From positions 372,001 through 436,000 of the forward strand of contig NZ_SLZG01000001.1 in assembly GCF_004341625.1 (NCBI RefSeq): a stretch of DNA of 64,000 nt. Reading direction: 5' to 3'. The notes beneath the pieces are model-generated. The model searched no databases and was not told the DNA's origin. It saw only the letters and a list, made by a program, of their open reading frames with translations. How positions within the stretch are numbered: position 1 is the first letter of the stretch; each line of letters begins with the position of its first letter. Shown here piece by piece: positions 9,473 to 18,818 of this stretch. The stretch is from Rhizobium sp. BK376. Its GTDB lineage: Bacteria > Pseudomonadota > Alphaproteobacteria > Rhizobiales > Rhizobiaceae. A program made the position numbers and the translations under genes.

Positions 9473-9901
9473 ATGATGAAATTACCGCATTATGTTCTGG
9501 CTACATTCACCATTCTTTCCCTCGCCGCACCAACGTGGGCGGCCGGCACCATCAAGGTGATGGAGGGAGGCGAAGGCGGCGGACCGATGACGCTGACGCT
9601 CGATCAGTCGACCGTCAAAGCCGGGGATACGATATTTCTCGTCCACAACGACGCTATGACTGAAAATCATGAGATGGTTCTTGTGAAGCTGAAGTCTTCC
9701 GACCAAAACATCCCGTTCATCAATACCAAGCATCGCGTCGACGAGAAGCAGTTGAAGAGCATCGGCGAGGTTTCTGATTTGAAGCCGGGCGCAGATGGCC
9801 AAATGAAGGCCAAGCTTGTGCCTGGTTCATATCTCCTGCTCTGCAACATCAAAGGCCATTACGAGGCCGGCATGCACGCGAAGCTGACGGTTACGGAATA
9901 G
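9473..9901 (+). CDS. Cupredoxin-domain copper protein, periplasmic
   Basis: 142-residue exported protein (signal peptide ends near WAAG, residue 24). The mature domain is a small blue-copper fold: the His of TENHEMVLVK and the C-terminal ligand loop CNIKGHYEAGMHAKLTV, giving a Cys-His-Met set. This spacing (C, then H five residues later, then M five residues after that) fits a type 1 electron-transfer centre. It precedes a cytochrome b561 gene by about 130 bases, so the two could form a short redox pair, though a strong hairpin lies between them. The electron donor and acceptor are not known. Confidence 0.8.
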   Translation: MMKLPHYVLATFTILSLAAPTWAAGTIKVMEGGEGGGPMTLTLDQSTVKAGDTIFLVHNDAMTENHEMVLVKLKSSDQNIPFINTKHRVDEKQLKSIGEVSDLKPGADGQMKAKLVPGSYLLLCNIKGHYEAGMHAKLTVTE

Positions 9902-9915
9902 CGAGACCACTCAGG

Positions 9916-9945
9916 CCAGGGCTCGCGATCCAATGCGAGCCCTGG
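9916..9945 (+). terminator. Perfect 11-bp hairpin between cupredoxin and cytochrome b561 genes
   Basis: Arms 9916-9926 and 9935-9945 with an 8-nt loop, 14 bases after the cupredoxin stop. There is no T tract, so it is either a weak terminator or an mRNA 3'-end stabiliser between the two genes. Confidence 0.5.
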
Positions 9946-10027
9946 ATCAACGGCGGCGGACTACTCGACCCGTCGAACGCAAATGCCGCTGTCGATCGGC
10001 ATCAATCAGATCATAGGAGCCATCACT

Positions 10028-10513
10028 TTGGAATCCTTCTCCATCCCGCAGCGTATTCTGCACTGGCTCACAGCCGCGCTCGTCCTGTTCAATCTGTTGC
10101 TGCCAGATGGCATGAACGAATGGAAGCGCGCCATCAGGCACACAGGCACGGCAACGGCCGATCAGGTCGCAGGCGCCAATATTCATGCCTATGTCGGCAT
10201 CGGAATCCTGCTTCTGGTGATTGTCCGTCTTCTGCTTCGCCACAAATCGGGCGTGCCGGACGCCCCGGCAGAAGAGCCGGCGATCTTTACCTTCGCCTCA
10301 AAGCTTGCCCACGCCATCCTCTATCTGCTGCTGATCGCCATGCCGCTGACGGGCATGGCGGCCTACTATCTCGGCTATAACAGCGCCGGCAATATTCATG
10401 CCGATGTCCTGAAGGTCATTCTTTGGGCGGTCATCGGTACCCATGTTCTCGGCGCATTGGTCCACCAGTTCTACTGGAAGACCAACGTCTTGCGTCGCAT
10501 GACGATCGGTTGA
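10028..10513 (+). CDS. Cytochrome b561 family di-heme membrane protein
   Basis: Inner-membrane b-type cytochrome with four transmembrane helices (161 residues from the TTG start). Candidate heme-ligand histidines lie in QRILHWLTA, GANIHAYVG, KLAHAILYL and the last helix (GTHVLGALVHQFYW). I place the start at TTG 10028 because AGGAG sits 8 bases upstream and the protein then begins MESFSIPQRILHW as usual for the family; an in-frame ATG at 9983 has no ribosome-binding site. Such proteins pass electrons from quinol to a periplasmic acceptor, and the neighbouring cupredoxin is a natural candidate. It converges on ppx. Confidence 0.85.
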   Translation: MESFSIPQRILHWLTAALVLFNLLLPDGMNEWKRAIRHTGTATADQVAGANIHAYVGIGILLLVIVRLLLRHKSGVPDAPAEEPAIFTFASKLAHAILYLLLIAMPLTGMAAYYLGYNSAGNIHADVLKVILWAVIGTHVLGALVHQFYWKTNVLRRMTIG

Positions 10514-10529
10514 AGCGGGCGGCGTCCCG

Positions 10530-12092
10530 TCAGGCGTCCGACATGGCCGAGAACGAGCCTTCTTCCTCCGGCTGCTGGAACTTGAAGGCGAGCCGGCGGT
10601 TGGTGAGCTTGGCGAGTTGCTGCAGGCGGCCCTCGATGCGCTCTCCGGCGAAATCGTGATATTCCGGCGGCACGACGAATTCGAGGTCGATATCCGGGTT
10701 CGCCGAACGCTGGAAGGTCAGGTTGCGGACGACGCCGGGCATCGAGGCGGAGAACAGGTAAACGACCCGCAGGAGCCCGCCAAGCAGCTTGGCCCGCTCG
10801 ATCAACTGCGGAGTTGCGATCGTCGCTAGCGGTCCGGTGGCGCTGTCATCGCTCAGTCCCTCGAAGCGATAGTAGTTCGCAAGCGCAATGAAGGCGCGGC
10901 CGGCATGGGTGATGCCAACGAAGGACGTATGGGCGATGATATTCAGCGCCTGCAGCCCGCGGTAGTCAGGATGCGCGCGCCAGCTGATATCTGCCAGAAG
11001 GCACGCGGCCTGACGATAACGGCTTTCCTCTTCGGTTTCGGTGATGCCGAAGAAGGGCATCATCCGGCCGGTCCAATCCGCCAGCTCTCTCGCATGCTCC
11101 GGCGAGCGGGCGCGCAATATAGCAAGCTCGGCGGCTGCGGACAGAAGCGGATCACTGGCGCGTTCTGCCTCGCTCAAGAGCGAATAGAGATAGCCTTCGC
11201 GCACGCCTTGCGCCGAGAAGGAGACCACTGACGGCTTCATGGCCGTCAGCACTTCCCTCATCGCGACGGCACCGAAGGGAAGCAGCGCACGCCGGTGCTT
11301 CGAGACCGCCTGGAAGGCCGGCTCCTTGCTATCCTTTGCCTGCTCGACCAATTCGAGAAAGCGCAGCATCTCGTCGAGCGGCACTTCGTAGCCCTGCATC
11401 ATGTGCAGCGGGTACTTGCGGATTTCCATGTGCAGCTTGGCGATGTTTCGCCATGTGCCGCCCACGGCATAGAAAGTCCGGCCCTCGCCCTTTGCCAGCA
11501 GTTTTGCGGTCTTGACGTGCTTGCGGGCAAAGCTGTGAGCCTTGCTGATGGAACCGCCGGCATATTCCGACAGCCGCAAACCGCCGAGCGGCAGGGTGAT
11601 ACCCTGGCCGATCTGCTTTCCCTTGATGTCGATGAGTTCCAGGGATCCGCCGCCCAGGTCGCCGGCGATGCCGTCGGCATTGAAAAAGCCGCTGACAATG
11701 CCGAGCGCGGAGAACAGCGCTTCCTCTTCGCCCGACAGAACGCGAACCTTGCGTTGAAGGATCGTTTCGGCCTTGTGGATGAAGTCCGGCCCATTGCTCG
11801 CCTCGCGGGCAGCGGCCGTCGCCAGCACGTACATGGTGGCAGACCGCGCCTGGTCGGAGAGCGCCTTGAAGCGATGCAGGGCGCCGAGCGCGCGTGCGAC
11901 GCTGTCCTCGTCCATCTTGCCCGTCAGCGCGATCCCCTTGCCGAGACCACACAGGACCTTTTCGTTGAAAAGGATCGTCGGCGAGCGGGAATGTCCCTCG
12001 TAGACAACGAGACGGACAGAGTTCGAGCCGATGTCGACGACGGAGACAGGGGCGACACCGGGAAGACGCCCCTGGGCTTCGGATTCAACCAT
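10530..12092 (-). CDS. ppx: Exopolyphosphatase / guanosine pentaphosphate phosphohydrolase (Ppx/GppA)
   Basis: 520 residues. The N-terminal ASKHA-type phosphatase motifs are seen as VVDIGSNSVRLVVYEG (phosphate 1) and GDLGGGSLELIDI (phosphate 2); the C-terminal half is the HD-like helical domain (SWRAHPDYRG). It removes terminal phosphate from long-chain polyphosphate. It is the last gene of a leftward cluster, 12 bases after ppk, so synthesis and breakdown of polyphosphate are encoded together. The assignment as Ppx rather than GppA rests on the ppk linkage. Confidence 0.92.
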   Translation of the reverse strand: MVESEAQGRLPGVAPVSVVDIGSNSVRLVVYEGHSRSPTILFNEKVLCGLGKGIALTGKMDEDSVARALGALHRFKALSDQARSATMYVLATAAAREASNGPDFIHKAETILQRKVRVLSGEEEALFSALGIVSGFFNADGIAGDLGGGSLELIDIKGKQIGQGITLPLGGLRLSEYAGGSISKAHSFARKHVKTAKLLAKGEGRTFYAVGGTWRNIAKLHMEIRKYPLHMMQGYEVPLDEMLRFLELVEQAKDSKEPAFQAVSKHRRALLPFGAVAMREVLTAMKPSVVSFSAQGVREGYLYSLLSEAERASDPLLSAAAELAILRARSPEHARELADWTGRMMPFFGITETEEESRYRQAACLLADISWRAHPDYRGLQALNIIAHTSFVGITHAGRAFIALANYYRFEGLSDDSATGPLATIATPQLIERAKLLGGLLRVVYLFSASMPGVVRNLTFQRSANPDIDLEFVVPPEYHDFAGERIEGRLQQLAKLTNRRLAFKFQQPEEEGSFSAMSDA

Positions 12093-12104
12093 GCAGTTCC
12101 AGTT

Positions 12105-14309
12105 TTATAGCTTGCGGCCTGACAGCAGGCCGGCGATGAGTTTCGGCGCGCTGGATTTCAGAGCCTCGCCGCGCCCCGAAAGGCTCGGATTGGTCATGAA
12201 ATACTGCTGCGCGTTGAACGGTTCCTCTCCCTTGCGCACCTCCATGCGCCTGGATGTACCGTCGGGCAATATCTCGTAGCTTTGCTGGTTGTCAATGATG
12301 TTGCCGAGCATGATCTGGGACAAAACCTGCTCATGCACAGTCGGATTCGTCAGCGGAACGAGCGTTTCGACGCGCCGATCGAGGTTTCGAGGCATCATAT
12401 CGGCCGAGCCGATATAGACCAGCGCCTTGTCGGACGGCAGGCCGTAACCATTGCCGAAGCAGAAGATGCGGCTGTGTTCGAGGAAGCGTCCGATGATCGA
12501 TTTGACGCGGATATGCTCCGACAGGCCAGGCACTTGCGGGCGCAGGCAGCAGATGCCGCGCACGACAAGATCGATCTCGACGCCGGCCTGGCTGGCGCGA
12601 TAGAGCGCGTCGATGATATCCGGGTCGACCAGCGAATTCATCTTCATCCAGATCGCGGCCGGCGCACCGTTCCCGGCGTGCTCGATTTCCTGCTCGATGT
12701 GCTTCAGGATGCGCGCGCGCAGCGTATAGGGCGAAACGGCGATCTTCATGCCCTTCTCTTCCGGCTCGCCATAGCCGGTGATGAAGTTGAAGATATTCGC
12801 CATATCATGGGCGATCTTCGGATCGCAAGTGAAGTAGGACAGGTCGGTGTAGATCTTTGCCGTGACCGGATGGTAGTTGCCGGTACCTAGGTGGCAATAA
12901 GTTCGCAGCTTGCCCTCTTCGCGGCGCACGACCATCGACATCTTGGCGTGTGTCTTGAGCTCGATGAAGCCGAAGACGACCTGCACGCCGGCTCGCTCCA
13001 GATCCCGCGCCCAGCGGATGTTAGCTTCTTCGTCGAAGCGAGCCTTCAGCTCGACAAGCGCCGTCACCGATTTGCCGAGGTCGGCGGCGTCGATCAGGGC
13101 GCGCACGATCGGGCTGTCGTTGGAGGTGCGGTACAGGGTCTGCTTTATCGCCAGAACGTCAGGATCGCGCGCAGCTTGGAGCAAAAACTGAACCACCACG
13201 TCGAACGATTCATATGGATGATGGACGACCATATCCTTTTCGCGAATGGCGGCGAGGCAGTCGCCGGCGTGCTCGCGGACACGTTCGGGAAATCGCGCAT
13301 TGTAGGGTTCGAAGCGCAGGTCGTCGCGCGGCGCCTTGGCGATTTCCGAGAGGGTGTTGAGTGCCAGGAGGCCAGGGAGAACGGCCACGCGATTATCCGG
13401 AACGCCGAGTGCGGCAACGACGAAATGGCGCAGCGAGGCCGGCATTTCGGAATCGGTTTCGATGCGGATGACAGAACCGCGGCGGCGGCGCTTCAGCGCG
13501 GTCTCGAAGAACCGAACGAGATCTTCAGCCTCTTCCTCGACTTCGATATCGCTGTCTCGGATGATGCGGAACGTACCGGAACCCTTCACCTCATAGCCCG
13601 GATAGAGCCGGTGGATGAAGATGTTCACCACGTCTTCGAGGGTGATGTAGCGAATGACGTTGGTTGAATCAGGCAGGCGGATGAAGCGATCGAGCGCCGG
13701 CGGCAGGCGCAGCAGCGCGGTCATCGGCTCGCGGCCGTTCATGCTGGTCAGCTGCAGCGCGATCGAGAAGCCGAGATTGGGGATGAAGGGGAACGGGTGC
13801 GCCGGGTCGATGGAGAGCGGCGTCAGCACCGGGAAGATCGCGGCGTCGAACTCGCCGGCCAGCCACTGGCGATCGGTCTCCGACAGCGCGGCCGGACGGA
13901 CGATCAGGATGTCTTCCTTGGCAAGATATTGCTGCAGAACGGCCAGCGATGCCTGCTGCTCCATCTGCAGATTGTCGATCTCGCGGAGGATGTCGTCGAG
14001 CTGTTCGGCCGGCGTCTTGCCGTCGGGGCTGCGAACGACGATCTTCTGGCGGACCTGGCCTTCGAGGCCGGCGACGCGCACCATGAAGAATTCGTCGAGG
14101 TTGGCGGCCGATATCGACAGGAAACGGATGCGCTCCAGGAGCGGGTGCGCCGTGTTGAGCGTTTCCTCGAGTACGCGACGATTGAACTGCAGCCAGGAGA
14201 ATTCCCGGTTGATGAAACGCTGCGGACTGTTGAAGAGCTCGCTGACCGAGGGCTGAACCTCTGGCGCCAGAGCATTGGAGTCCTGATGTTCCGCGACTGT
14301 CGAGTCCAT
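12105..14309 (-). CDS. ppk: Polyphosphate kinase 1
   Basis: 734 residues, membrane-associated enzyme that polymerises ATP gamma-phosphate into polyphosphate. The family landmarks are clear: N-terminal helical domain beginning [19 protein letters not shown], the phospholipase-D-like core with [14 protein letters not shown] and the autophosphorylated histidine region [15 protein letters not shown], and the second PLD-like half ([18 protein letters not shown]). It lies 63 bases downstream of hdaA on the same strand and is followed closely by ppx. Its ATG at 14309 is preceded by GGAGGTG on the transcribed strand. Confidence 0.96.
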   Translation of the reverse strand: MDSTVAEHQDSNALAPEVQPSVSELFNSPQRFINREFSWLQFNRRVLEETLNTAHPLLERIRFLSISAANLDEFFMVRVAGLEGQVRQKIVVRSPDGKTPAEQLDDILREIDNLQMEQQASLAVLQQYLAKEDILIVRPAALSETDRQWLAGEFDAAIFPVLTPLSIDPAHPFPFIPNLGFSIALQLTSMNGREPMTALLRLPPALDRFIRLPDSTNVIRYITLEDVVNIFIHRLYPGYEVKGSGTFRIIRDSDIEVEEEAEDLVRFFETALKRRRRGSVIRIETDSEMPASLRHFVVAALGVPDNRVAVLPGLLALNTLSEIAKAPRDDLRFEPYNARFPERVREHAGDCLAAIREKDMVVHHPYESFDVVVQFLLQAARDPDVLAIKQTLYRTSNDSPIVRALIDAADLGKSVTALVELKARFDEEANIRWARDLERAGVQVVFGFIELKTHAKMSMVVRREEGKLRTYCHLGTGNYHPVTAKIYTDLSYFTCDPKIAHDMANIFNFITGYGEPEEKGMKIAVSPYTLRARILKHIEQEIEHAGNGAPAAIWMKMNSLVDPDIIDALYRASQAGVEIDLVVRGICCLRPQVPGLSEHIRVKSIIGRFLEHSRIFCFGNGYGLPSDKALVYIGSADMMPRNLDRRVETLVPLTNPTVHEQVLSQIMLGNIIDNQQSYEILPDGTSRRMEVRKGEEPFNAQQYFMTNPSLSGRGEALKSSAPKLIAGLLSGRKL

Positions 14310-14372
14310 ATTTCACCCACCTCCATTAGCTTCTCAGCGACCTATTACAGTTTGACGACGGAACTGTGACAG

Positions 14373-15086
14373 TCAATCCGAGGAGCCGGAATTTCCCAAT
14401 TCATTCAATACTTCAGCGGCCAGCAGCCGCGTAATTCTCGTGCCGCGCGCCAAGGCCAGCCGATCGAGCCGATCGACGATGGTCTGCGCGGCATTCAGGG
14501 ACCGTTCCATCCTGTTGACAATGTAAAGTACAAGTTTGTCATCGATGTAAAGCTGGCGATCCGCAAAGAGCTTGACGATGACCTGCGCCAGCAGGTCCTC
14601 GTCCGGTTCGCCGATCTCGACGACGGTCGCAGCCTTCAGTCGCGAGCGGAGATCGGGCAATGTCACCGTCCACGACATCGGCCAGAGACGGCTGGTCATC
14701 ATCAGGCTCGTACCATTCTCCCGCACGCTGTTGATGACGTGGAAAAGCTCGGTGTCGTCGAAACCCTGCCGGCCCACATCCTCGAAAATGACGGGACTGT
14801 TGGCGGCAACGACGGCAGCACCAGAGCCGGCCTTAGGATGAATTTCCAAAGCGCCGCTTCTTTGACGCCAGATACTGGCCAGATGCGACTTTCCTGAGCC
14901 AACCGGGCCGGTCAGGATGACGACCGGCGACGGCCAACTGGGCCAGGAATCGACGATTGTCACAGCCGCACTCAGGGGATCGGAGATCAGCAGGTCGTCC
15001 CTGCCGCTCGCGGGATCGTGGGTAAAGGCCAGGGGAAGCTGCTCGGCGCCCTTCCACCTTGATCCAGCGCTCTTCGGATCGTTCAT
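14373..15086 (-). CDS. hdaA: DnaA-inactivating regulator HdaA (DnaA/Hda family)
   Basis: 237 residues from the ATG at 15086. The N-terminal QLPLAF is a sliding-clamp-binding hexapeptide, followed by a short AAA+ domain with Walker A (GPVGSGKSHLASIW), Walker B-like VIFEDVGR and the sensor region MMTSRLWPMSW; there is no DNA-binding domain IV, which separates it from DnaA. In Caulobacter and relatives HdaA stimulates hydrolysis of DnaA-ATP at the clamp and so restrains initiation. The frame stays open 63 codons upstream, but that part is the end of the perM gene; the ATG chosen is separated from the perM stop by one base, so the two are translationally coupled. Confidence 0.92.
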   Translation of the reverse strand: MNDPKSAGSRWKGAEQLPLAFTHDPASGRDDLLISDPLSAAVTIVDSWPSWPSPVVILTGPVGSGKSHLASIWRQRSGALEIHPKAGSGAAVVAANSPVIFEDVGRQGFDDTELFHVINSVRENGTSLMMTSRLWPMSWTVTLPDLRSRLKAATVVEIGEPDEDLLAQVIVKLFADRQLYIDDKLVLYIVNRMERSLNAAQTIVDRLDRLALARGTRITRLLAAEVLNELGNSGSSD

Positions 15087-15087
15087 A

Positions 15088-16221
15088 TTATTTGGTCTCG
15101 GGATTGCGAGCCTTCGTCCTCTGGACGGGCTCTTCGGGCGTGCGTCCGTGATAAAGGTCGCTTTCAAGGTAACGCGAAATGGCAAACCGGACAAGGACGC
15201 CACAGGCAGCCGCTGCTGGAACCGCCACCAGAAGGCCGACGAAACCAAAGAGCGCACCGAAGGCAAAGAGGGCAAACATCAGCCAGACAGGATGCAGTCC
15301 GACGCTTTCGCCCACCAGCTTCGGCTGCAGCACGTTGCCTTCCAGGAACTGGCCGGTGAAGAAGACAACGAGCACGAGGCCGACCCAGAGATAATCCGGC
15401 CAGAACTGCACCAGCGCCACACTCAACGCAAGAACCAGGCCGACCATCGAGCCGACATACGGAATGAAGCTGATCATGCCGGCGAAGAGGCCGATCAGCA
15501 GGCCGAAATTAAGACCGACGAGCGACAGGCCAACGCCGTAATAGACGCCAAGGATGATGCAGAGCGAGCCTTGGCCGCGAATGAAGCCGGCGATCGCCTG
15601 ATCGACTTCGCTGGCGATCTGACGGACGGTCGCCACATGGTCGCGCGGAATCCAGGCGTCTACTTTGGCAATCATGCGGTCCCAGTCGAGCAGCATATAA
15701 AAGGCGACGACAGGGGTCACGATCAACAGCGAGATGATGTTGACCAGCGCCTTGCCCGAACTCCAGATCTGCGCAAACAGGCCGGCAATGAAGCTCAGGC
15801 CCTCCGACATGAGATTGGAGAAATTGTCCTTCAGCGCACCGGCCTGGCTGCGGATCCATGGCGGCAGGAAAGAAGTCTGCGCGTGTTCGACGAATTGCTG
15901 CAGCTGCCGCACATATTCGGGCACATGCTGCACGAAATCATTGAACTGGCTGACGATGATCGGAATGAAGATGGTGAGTGCCAGCGCGAAGATCAGGATA
16001 AAGGCGATCAGGATCACGACCGTTGCCATCATGCGGCTGAGACCGAGCTTTTGCAGGCGGTCCGCCACCGGATCGAGGAAATACGCAACCGCCATGCCGG
16101 CGATGAAGGGCAACAGGATCGAGCTGAAAAGATAGAGAAAAACGATAAAGGCGGCGAGCACCAGCAGCCAGAAGACAACCTGCTGCTTTAGGCCCGAACC
16201 GCTGACCTTATGTTCCATCAT
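15088..16221 (-). CDS. AI-2E family transporter (PerM/YdiK-like membrane protein)
   Basis: 377 residues with about eight hydrophobic segments: two at the N-terminus (near 16-50), one at about 63-85, a long amphipathic middle part and four or five at the C-terminus including MISFIPYVGSMVGLVLALSV. The family members include permeases and Na+/H+ antiporters, and the substrate here is unknown. I use the ATG at 16221, with GGGGAAG just upstream; a second ATG follows directly at 16218, and a longer form from 16257 lacks a binding site. It heads the perM-hdaA-ppk-ppx cluster. Confidence 0.87.
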   Translation of the reverse strand: MMEHKVSGSGLKQQVVFWLLVLAAFIVFLYLFSSILLPFIAGMAVAYFLDPVADRLQKLGLSRMMATVVILIAFILIFALALTIFIPIIVSQFNDFVQHVPEYVRQLQQFVEHAQTSFLPPWIRSQAGALKDNFSNLMSEGLSFIAGLFAQIWSSGKALVNIISLLIVTPVVAFYMLLDWDRMIAKVDAWIPRDHVATVRQIASEVDQAIAGFIRGQGSLCIILGVYYGVGLSLVGLNFGLLIGLFAGMISFIPYVGSMVGLVLALSVALVQFWPDYLWVGLVLVVFFTGQFLEGNVLQPKLVGESVGLHPVWLMFALFAFGALFGFVGLLVAVPAAAACGVLVRFAISRYLESDLYHGRTPEEPVQRTKARNPETK

Positions 16222-16876
16222 CTTCCCCGATTGCCGTTCAGCCGAGGTTAAGCACATAGGATGGCGCCTTTATTATGGTCAAGCGAGTTTACGCCCCGTC
16301 AGCTTCAGGACTTGGGGGTGGTCAGCTACGTCGAATGGCCGAGTTGCTACCATGCTGATCGAGCGTAAGATTTGCTTTACCTGGGGGACCAGGTAGCCGC
16401 CGAGATTCCGCGACGCCGCACCTCCTGCCAAAGTCTCGGCGGCTCCCTCCCCATCCTCGAAAGCGGGCTATTTCTCTTGCTCAGTTGCCGCGCTGATCGT
16501 TCGATGCGCAGTTTGAAGTATTCGTCGAGAACGCACCGCAGAAGCCGCGCCATAAAAATTTGAACACCGGCGGCGGCTTTGGCGATTGAGTACGGCCCGA
16601 TACCTCTTAAAGGTGACCAGGCTTCCCAAAAGTTTCCCTACCAAAGCCGTGGCCATCCGCAATGATGGGTCAGCCGCACTCTCGCGGCGCAGGGCTCGTT
16701 GCGCGTCCCCACGCAATCCGTTCAAGCCGCGGATAGGCGAGCCCTGTCATTCCTGTTTGAGCCAACAGCAGCCGGCCAAAGCCTGTAAGCCCGACATGAG
16801 ACGAATGTGCGAAGGGAGCGGAAAGCCTTCTCCGTACCCTTCGCGGTGTCAGATCAAGGCCAAGTTCGGGAGATGG
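16222..16876. other. 655-base gap with no convincing gene; contains an inverted repeat
   Basis: The right-hand gap holds the perM promoter side and about 600 bases without a supported ORF. The small open frames present lack ribosome-binding sites and recognisable products. A perfect 11-bp inverted repeat (16395-16405 with 16434-16444, 28-nt loop) could mark a structured RNA or an old mobile-element end. Confidence 0.4.
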
Positions 16877-17590
16877 TCAGGCTGCAGCGCTGAACCGAAC
16901 TTCGCCGTCGTTCAGGAAGCACGTCTTGTTGAACAAGGTCAGATCTACCGGGTTCGGCAACCGGACGTCGTCCATATCAGGGCATGGTTTTTTCGACGGA
17001 TCATAGGAACGGTCGATCTGGGAAATGAACACCATGATCAGTCCCCTCTCCCGAGCAAAGGATTTCAGTGCGCGGACCTGAACCATCAATTCAGGATTTT
17101 CGCGCCTCTGATCGAGCAGCTGTAGATAATCCACGGCGACCAGCATGCCGCGGGGCGCTAAGGCCAATTGCTCCATCATGTAGCCGGCGCTGACCGCATC
17201 GGAATCATCGAACAAGAAGCGATCGGCAAAACGCGCCGGATCGACCCCGATCGCGTTGAACCGGCTGAGGACATCTCCCTTTGTGTAATCAAGGGAGAAG
17301 AAGGCGCTGCGGTGGCCGGCCTTCATGGCTTCCACCGCCAGTTCGAGGCTCAGCAGGGTTTTGCCGTGCCCCGGCCGGGCGCCGACCAGCACCAGATCGC
17401 CCGGCGCAAGCCGCGGAAACAGCTTGCCAGCCGGTGCTGTCTCCGATGCTTTCGAGACCAATAGGCTCCAGCCTGCGAATCCTTCCTTGGCCGCAATGCG
17501 CTCAAGCGCCTCATGCAGCGGGATTTTTTCGTCACGGGACAGGAGTTTTGCTTTTCGCTTCAAATGATAGATAGGCGCAGACAGTTTCAT
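16877..17590 (-). CDS. Stand-alone DnaB-type RecA-core ATPase
   Basis: 237 residues from the ATG at 17590, which has GGAGG seven bases upstream; the longer open frame before it is unsupported. Residues 1-55 form a helical module (LKRKAKLLSRDEKIPLHEAL, then IAAKEGFAGWSLL). The rest is the DnaB C-terminal core: Walker A GARPGHGKT, Walker B VAVDYLQLL, the FISQIDR strand, and a closing LFNKTCFLNDGEV. The DnaB N-terminal primase-interacting domain is missing and the core is shorter than in the replicative helicase (about 500 residues). The role is unknown; it might load or remodel DNA, or act as a regulatory ATPase. It has no close partner gene. Confidence 0.75.
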   Translation of the reverse strand: MKLSAPIYHLKRKAKLLSRDEKIPLHEALERIAAKEGFAGWSLLVSKASETAPAGKLFPRLAPGDLVLVGARPGHGKTLLSLELAVEAMKAGHRSAFFSLDYTKGDVLSRFNAIGVDPARFADRFLFDDSDAVSAGYMMEQLALAPRGMLVAVDYLQLLDQRRENPELMVQVRALKSFARERGLIMVFISQIDRSYDPSKKPCPDMDDVRLPNPVDLTLFNKTCFLNDGEVRFSAAA

Positions 17591-17998
17591 CCAGAAACCT
17601 CCTATTGCGAGCCATGATCGCAACCCCTCCTTATGCCTTGTGCTCGAACAGTCGGTTTGGAGATCGACCAGCCCTGCATGAATGATACTTTCCCGAACGG
17701 AGGGGGGAGGCGTGGGCTGCGCCAGAATCAGATGATAGCTGAAACCAGGTTCGCCGGACATCCGCGCAACTGATGGAGTTGAAAAAATCGAGCTGGCTGG
17801 ACACTCTCTTTTCAACCTGTCGTCCGCCTTGAACGCACGTTGACAAGGCGGCATGAATGGACGACGACGACTGCAAGCGGAAGGTTGGCCAGCGTCGCTT
17901 CAGGTTACCTCCGATCATAACGAGAGCCCTACCCTGCACATGCATATCCCTCCTGCCCGTAACTCCGCCCGTCTGCCTCTCCGCACAGAGACCATGCG
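17591..17998. other. Divergent intergenic region, no gene seen
   Basis: 408 bases between the DnaB-core gene and the YkgJ gene. It must hold both promoters. Open frames in it are short and without supporting signals. Confidence 0.4.
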
Positions 17999-18682
17999 AT
18001 GAGCGCGACAGGCACAGACAGAATCATGCACGATATCGCCGCTGTCGGCGAACTGACGCGGCTGGCCGCCGAGCGCTATGACGGGGTCTACGTTTCCCTG
18101 CGCGCTGCGATGATGGAAGCGCTTTCGCAGGCCGCCGATCTTGGCGACGGCGCGCGTGCCGTCATGGACATGGCGGATGCCGCCGCCGGCGCCATCATGG
18201 AGCATTATCCCAACCAGCCCGTGCGCGCCTGTCGCGCCGGTTGCGATGCTTGTTGCCACCTCCATGTCATGATCCCACCGGGCATTGCCGAGGCGATCGC
18301 CGCCTATCTGACGGAGCGGTTGGAGCCGGAAGCCCTTTTGACGCTGCGGGGCGAATTGCGGAAAGCGGCGGATGCGGCAGCGGGTCTCGCCGATCCCTCG
18401 GCGCTTGTGCATCGCTGTCCGCTGCTCGGGGCCGATGGGCTCTGTACGATCTATGACGTGCGGCCGCTGACCTGCCGCGCCTTCACCTCGAGATCCGCAG
18501 CCGCCTGTCGTTCGATGGTCTTCGATCCCGAAAGCGCGGTGACGACGATCACGCAGAACCCGGCGCAATTCCGCGTTTATGTCGAGGCAACCGGCGCACT
18601 CGAACAGGCGGCACGCCTGCGGGGACTGTCCGCACAACAGAAAGGTCTTTCAGCGGCGCTGCTCGAGCTTTTGCCTGACTGA
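17999..18682 (+). CDS. YkgJ family cysteine-cluster protein
   Basis: 227 residues. Two cysteine groups are conserved: CRAGCDACCHLHV (about residues 77-89) and CPLLGADGLCTIYDVRPLTC (about 140-159), the pattern of the UPF0153/YkgJ family that is thought to bind zinc or an iron-sulfur cluster. The N-terminal 70 residues are helical and rich in Ala. The function of the family is unsettled. The start ATG at 17999 fits the spacing of an AGAG element; a second in-frame ATG at codon 10 (MHDIAAVGEL) is an alternative. Confidence 0.78.
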   Translation: MSATGTDRIMHDIAAVGELTRLAAERYDGVYVSLRAAMMEALSQAADLGDGARAVMDMADAAAGAIMEHYPNQPVRACRAGCDACCHLHVMIPPGIAEAIAAYLTERLEPEALLTLRGELRKAADAAAGLADPSALVHRCPLLGADGLCTIYDVRPLTCRAFTSRSAAACRSMVFDPESAVTTITQNPAQFRVYVEATGALEQAARLRGLSAQQKGLSAALLELLPD

Positions 18683-18818
18683 GATATTTTCGAACCGCAG
18701 GGAACGGGGAAAATACGCCCCTTTTGCCCTCAATCCCTTGCATAACAGCCCCCATCGTGCAATTGCGACCCGCATGTGACGCCGGTACATTGGCGTCTGG
18801 CGGACATCGGAGATCAGC

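Noticed and set aside
12282..13667. Consecutive long open frames opposite ppk
   Set aside because: Antisense of a conserved gene; translation looks like random high-GC reading.
14917..16191. 424-codon open frame opposite perM and hdaA
   Set aside because: Charged, repetitive translation typical of antisense reading; the other strand has clear homologues.
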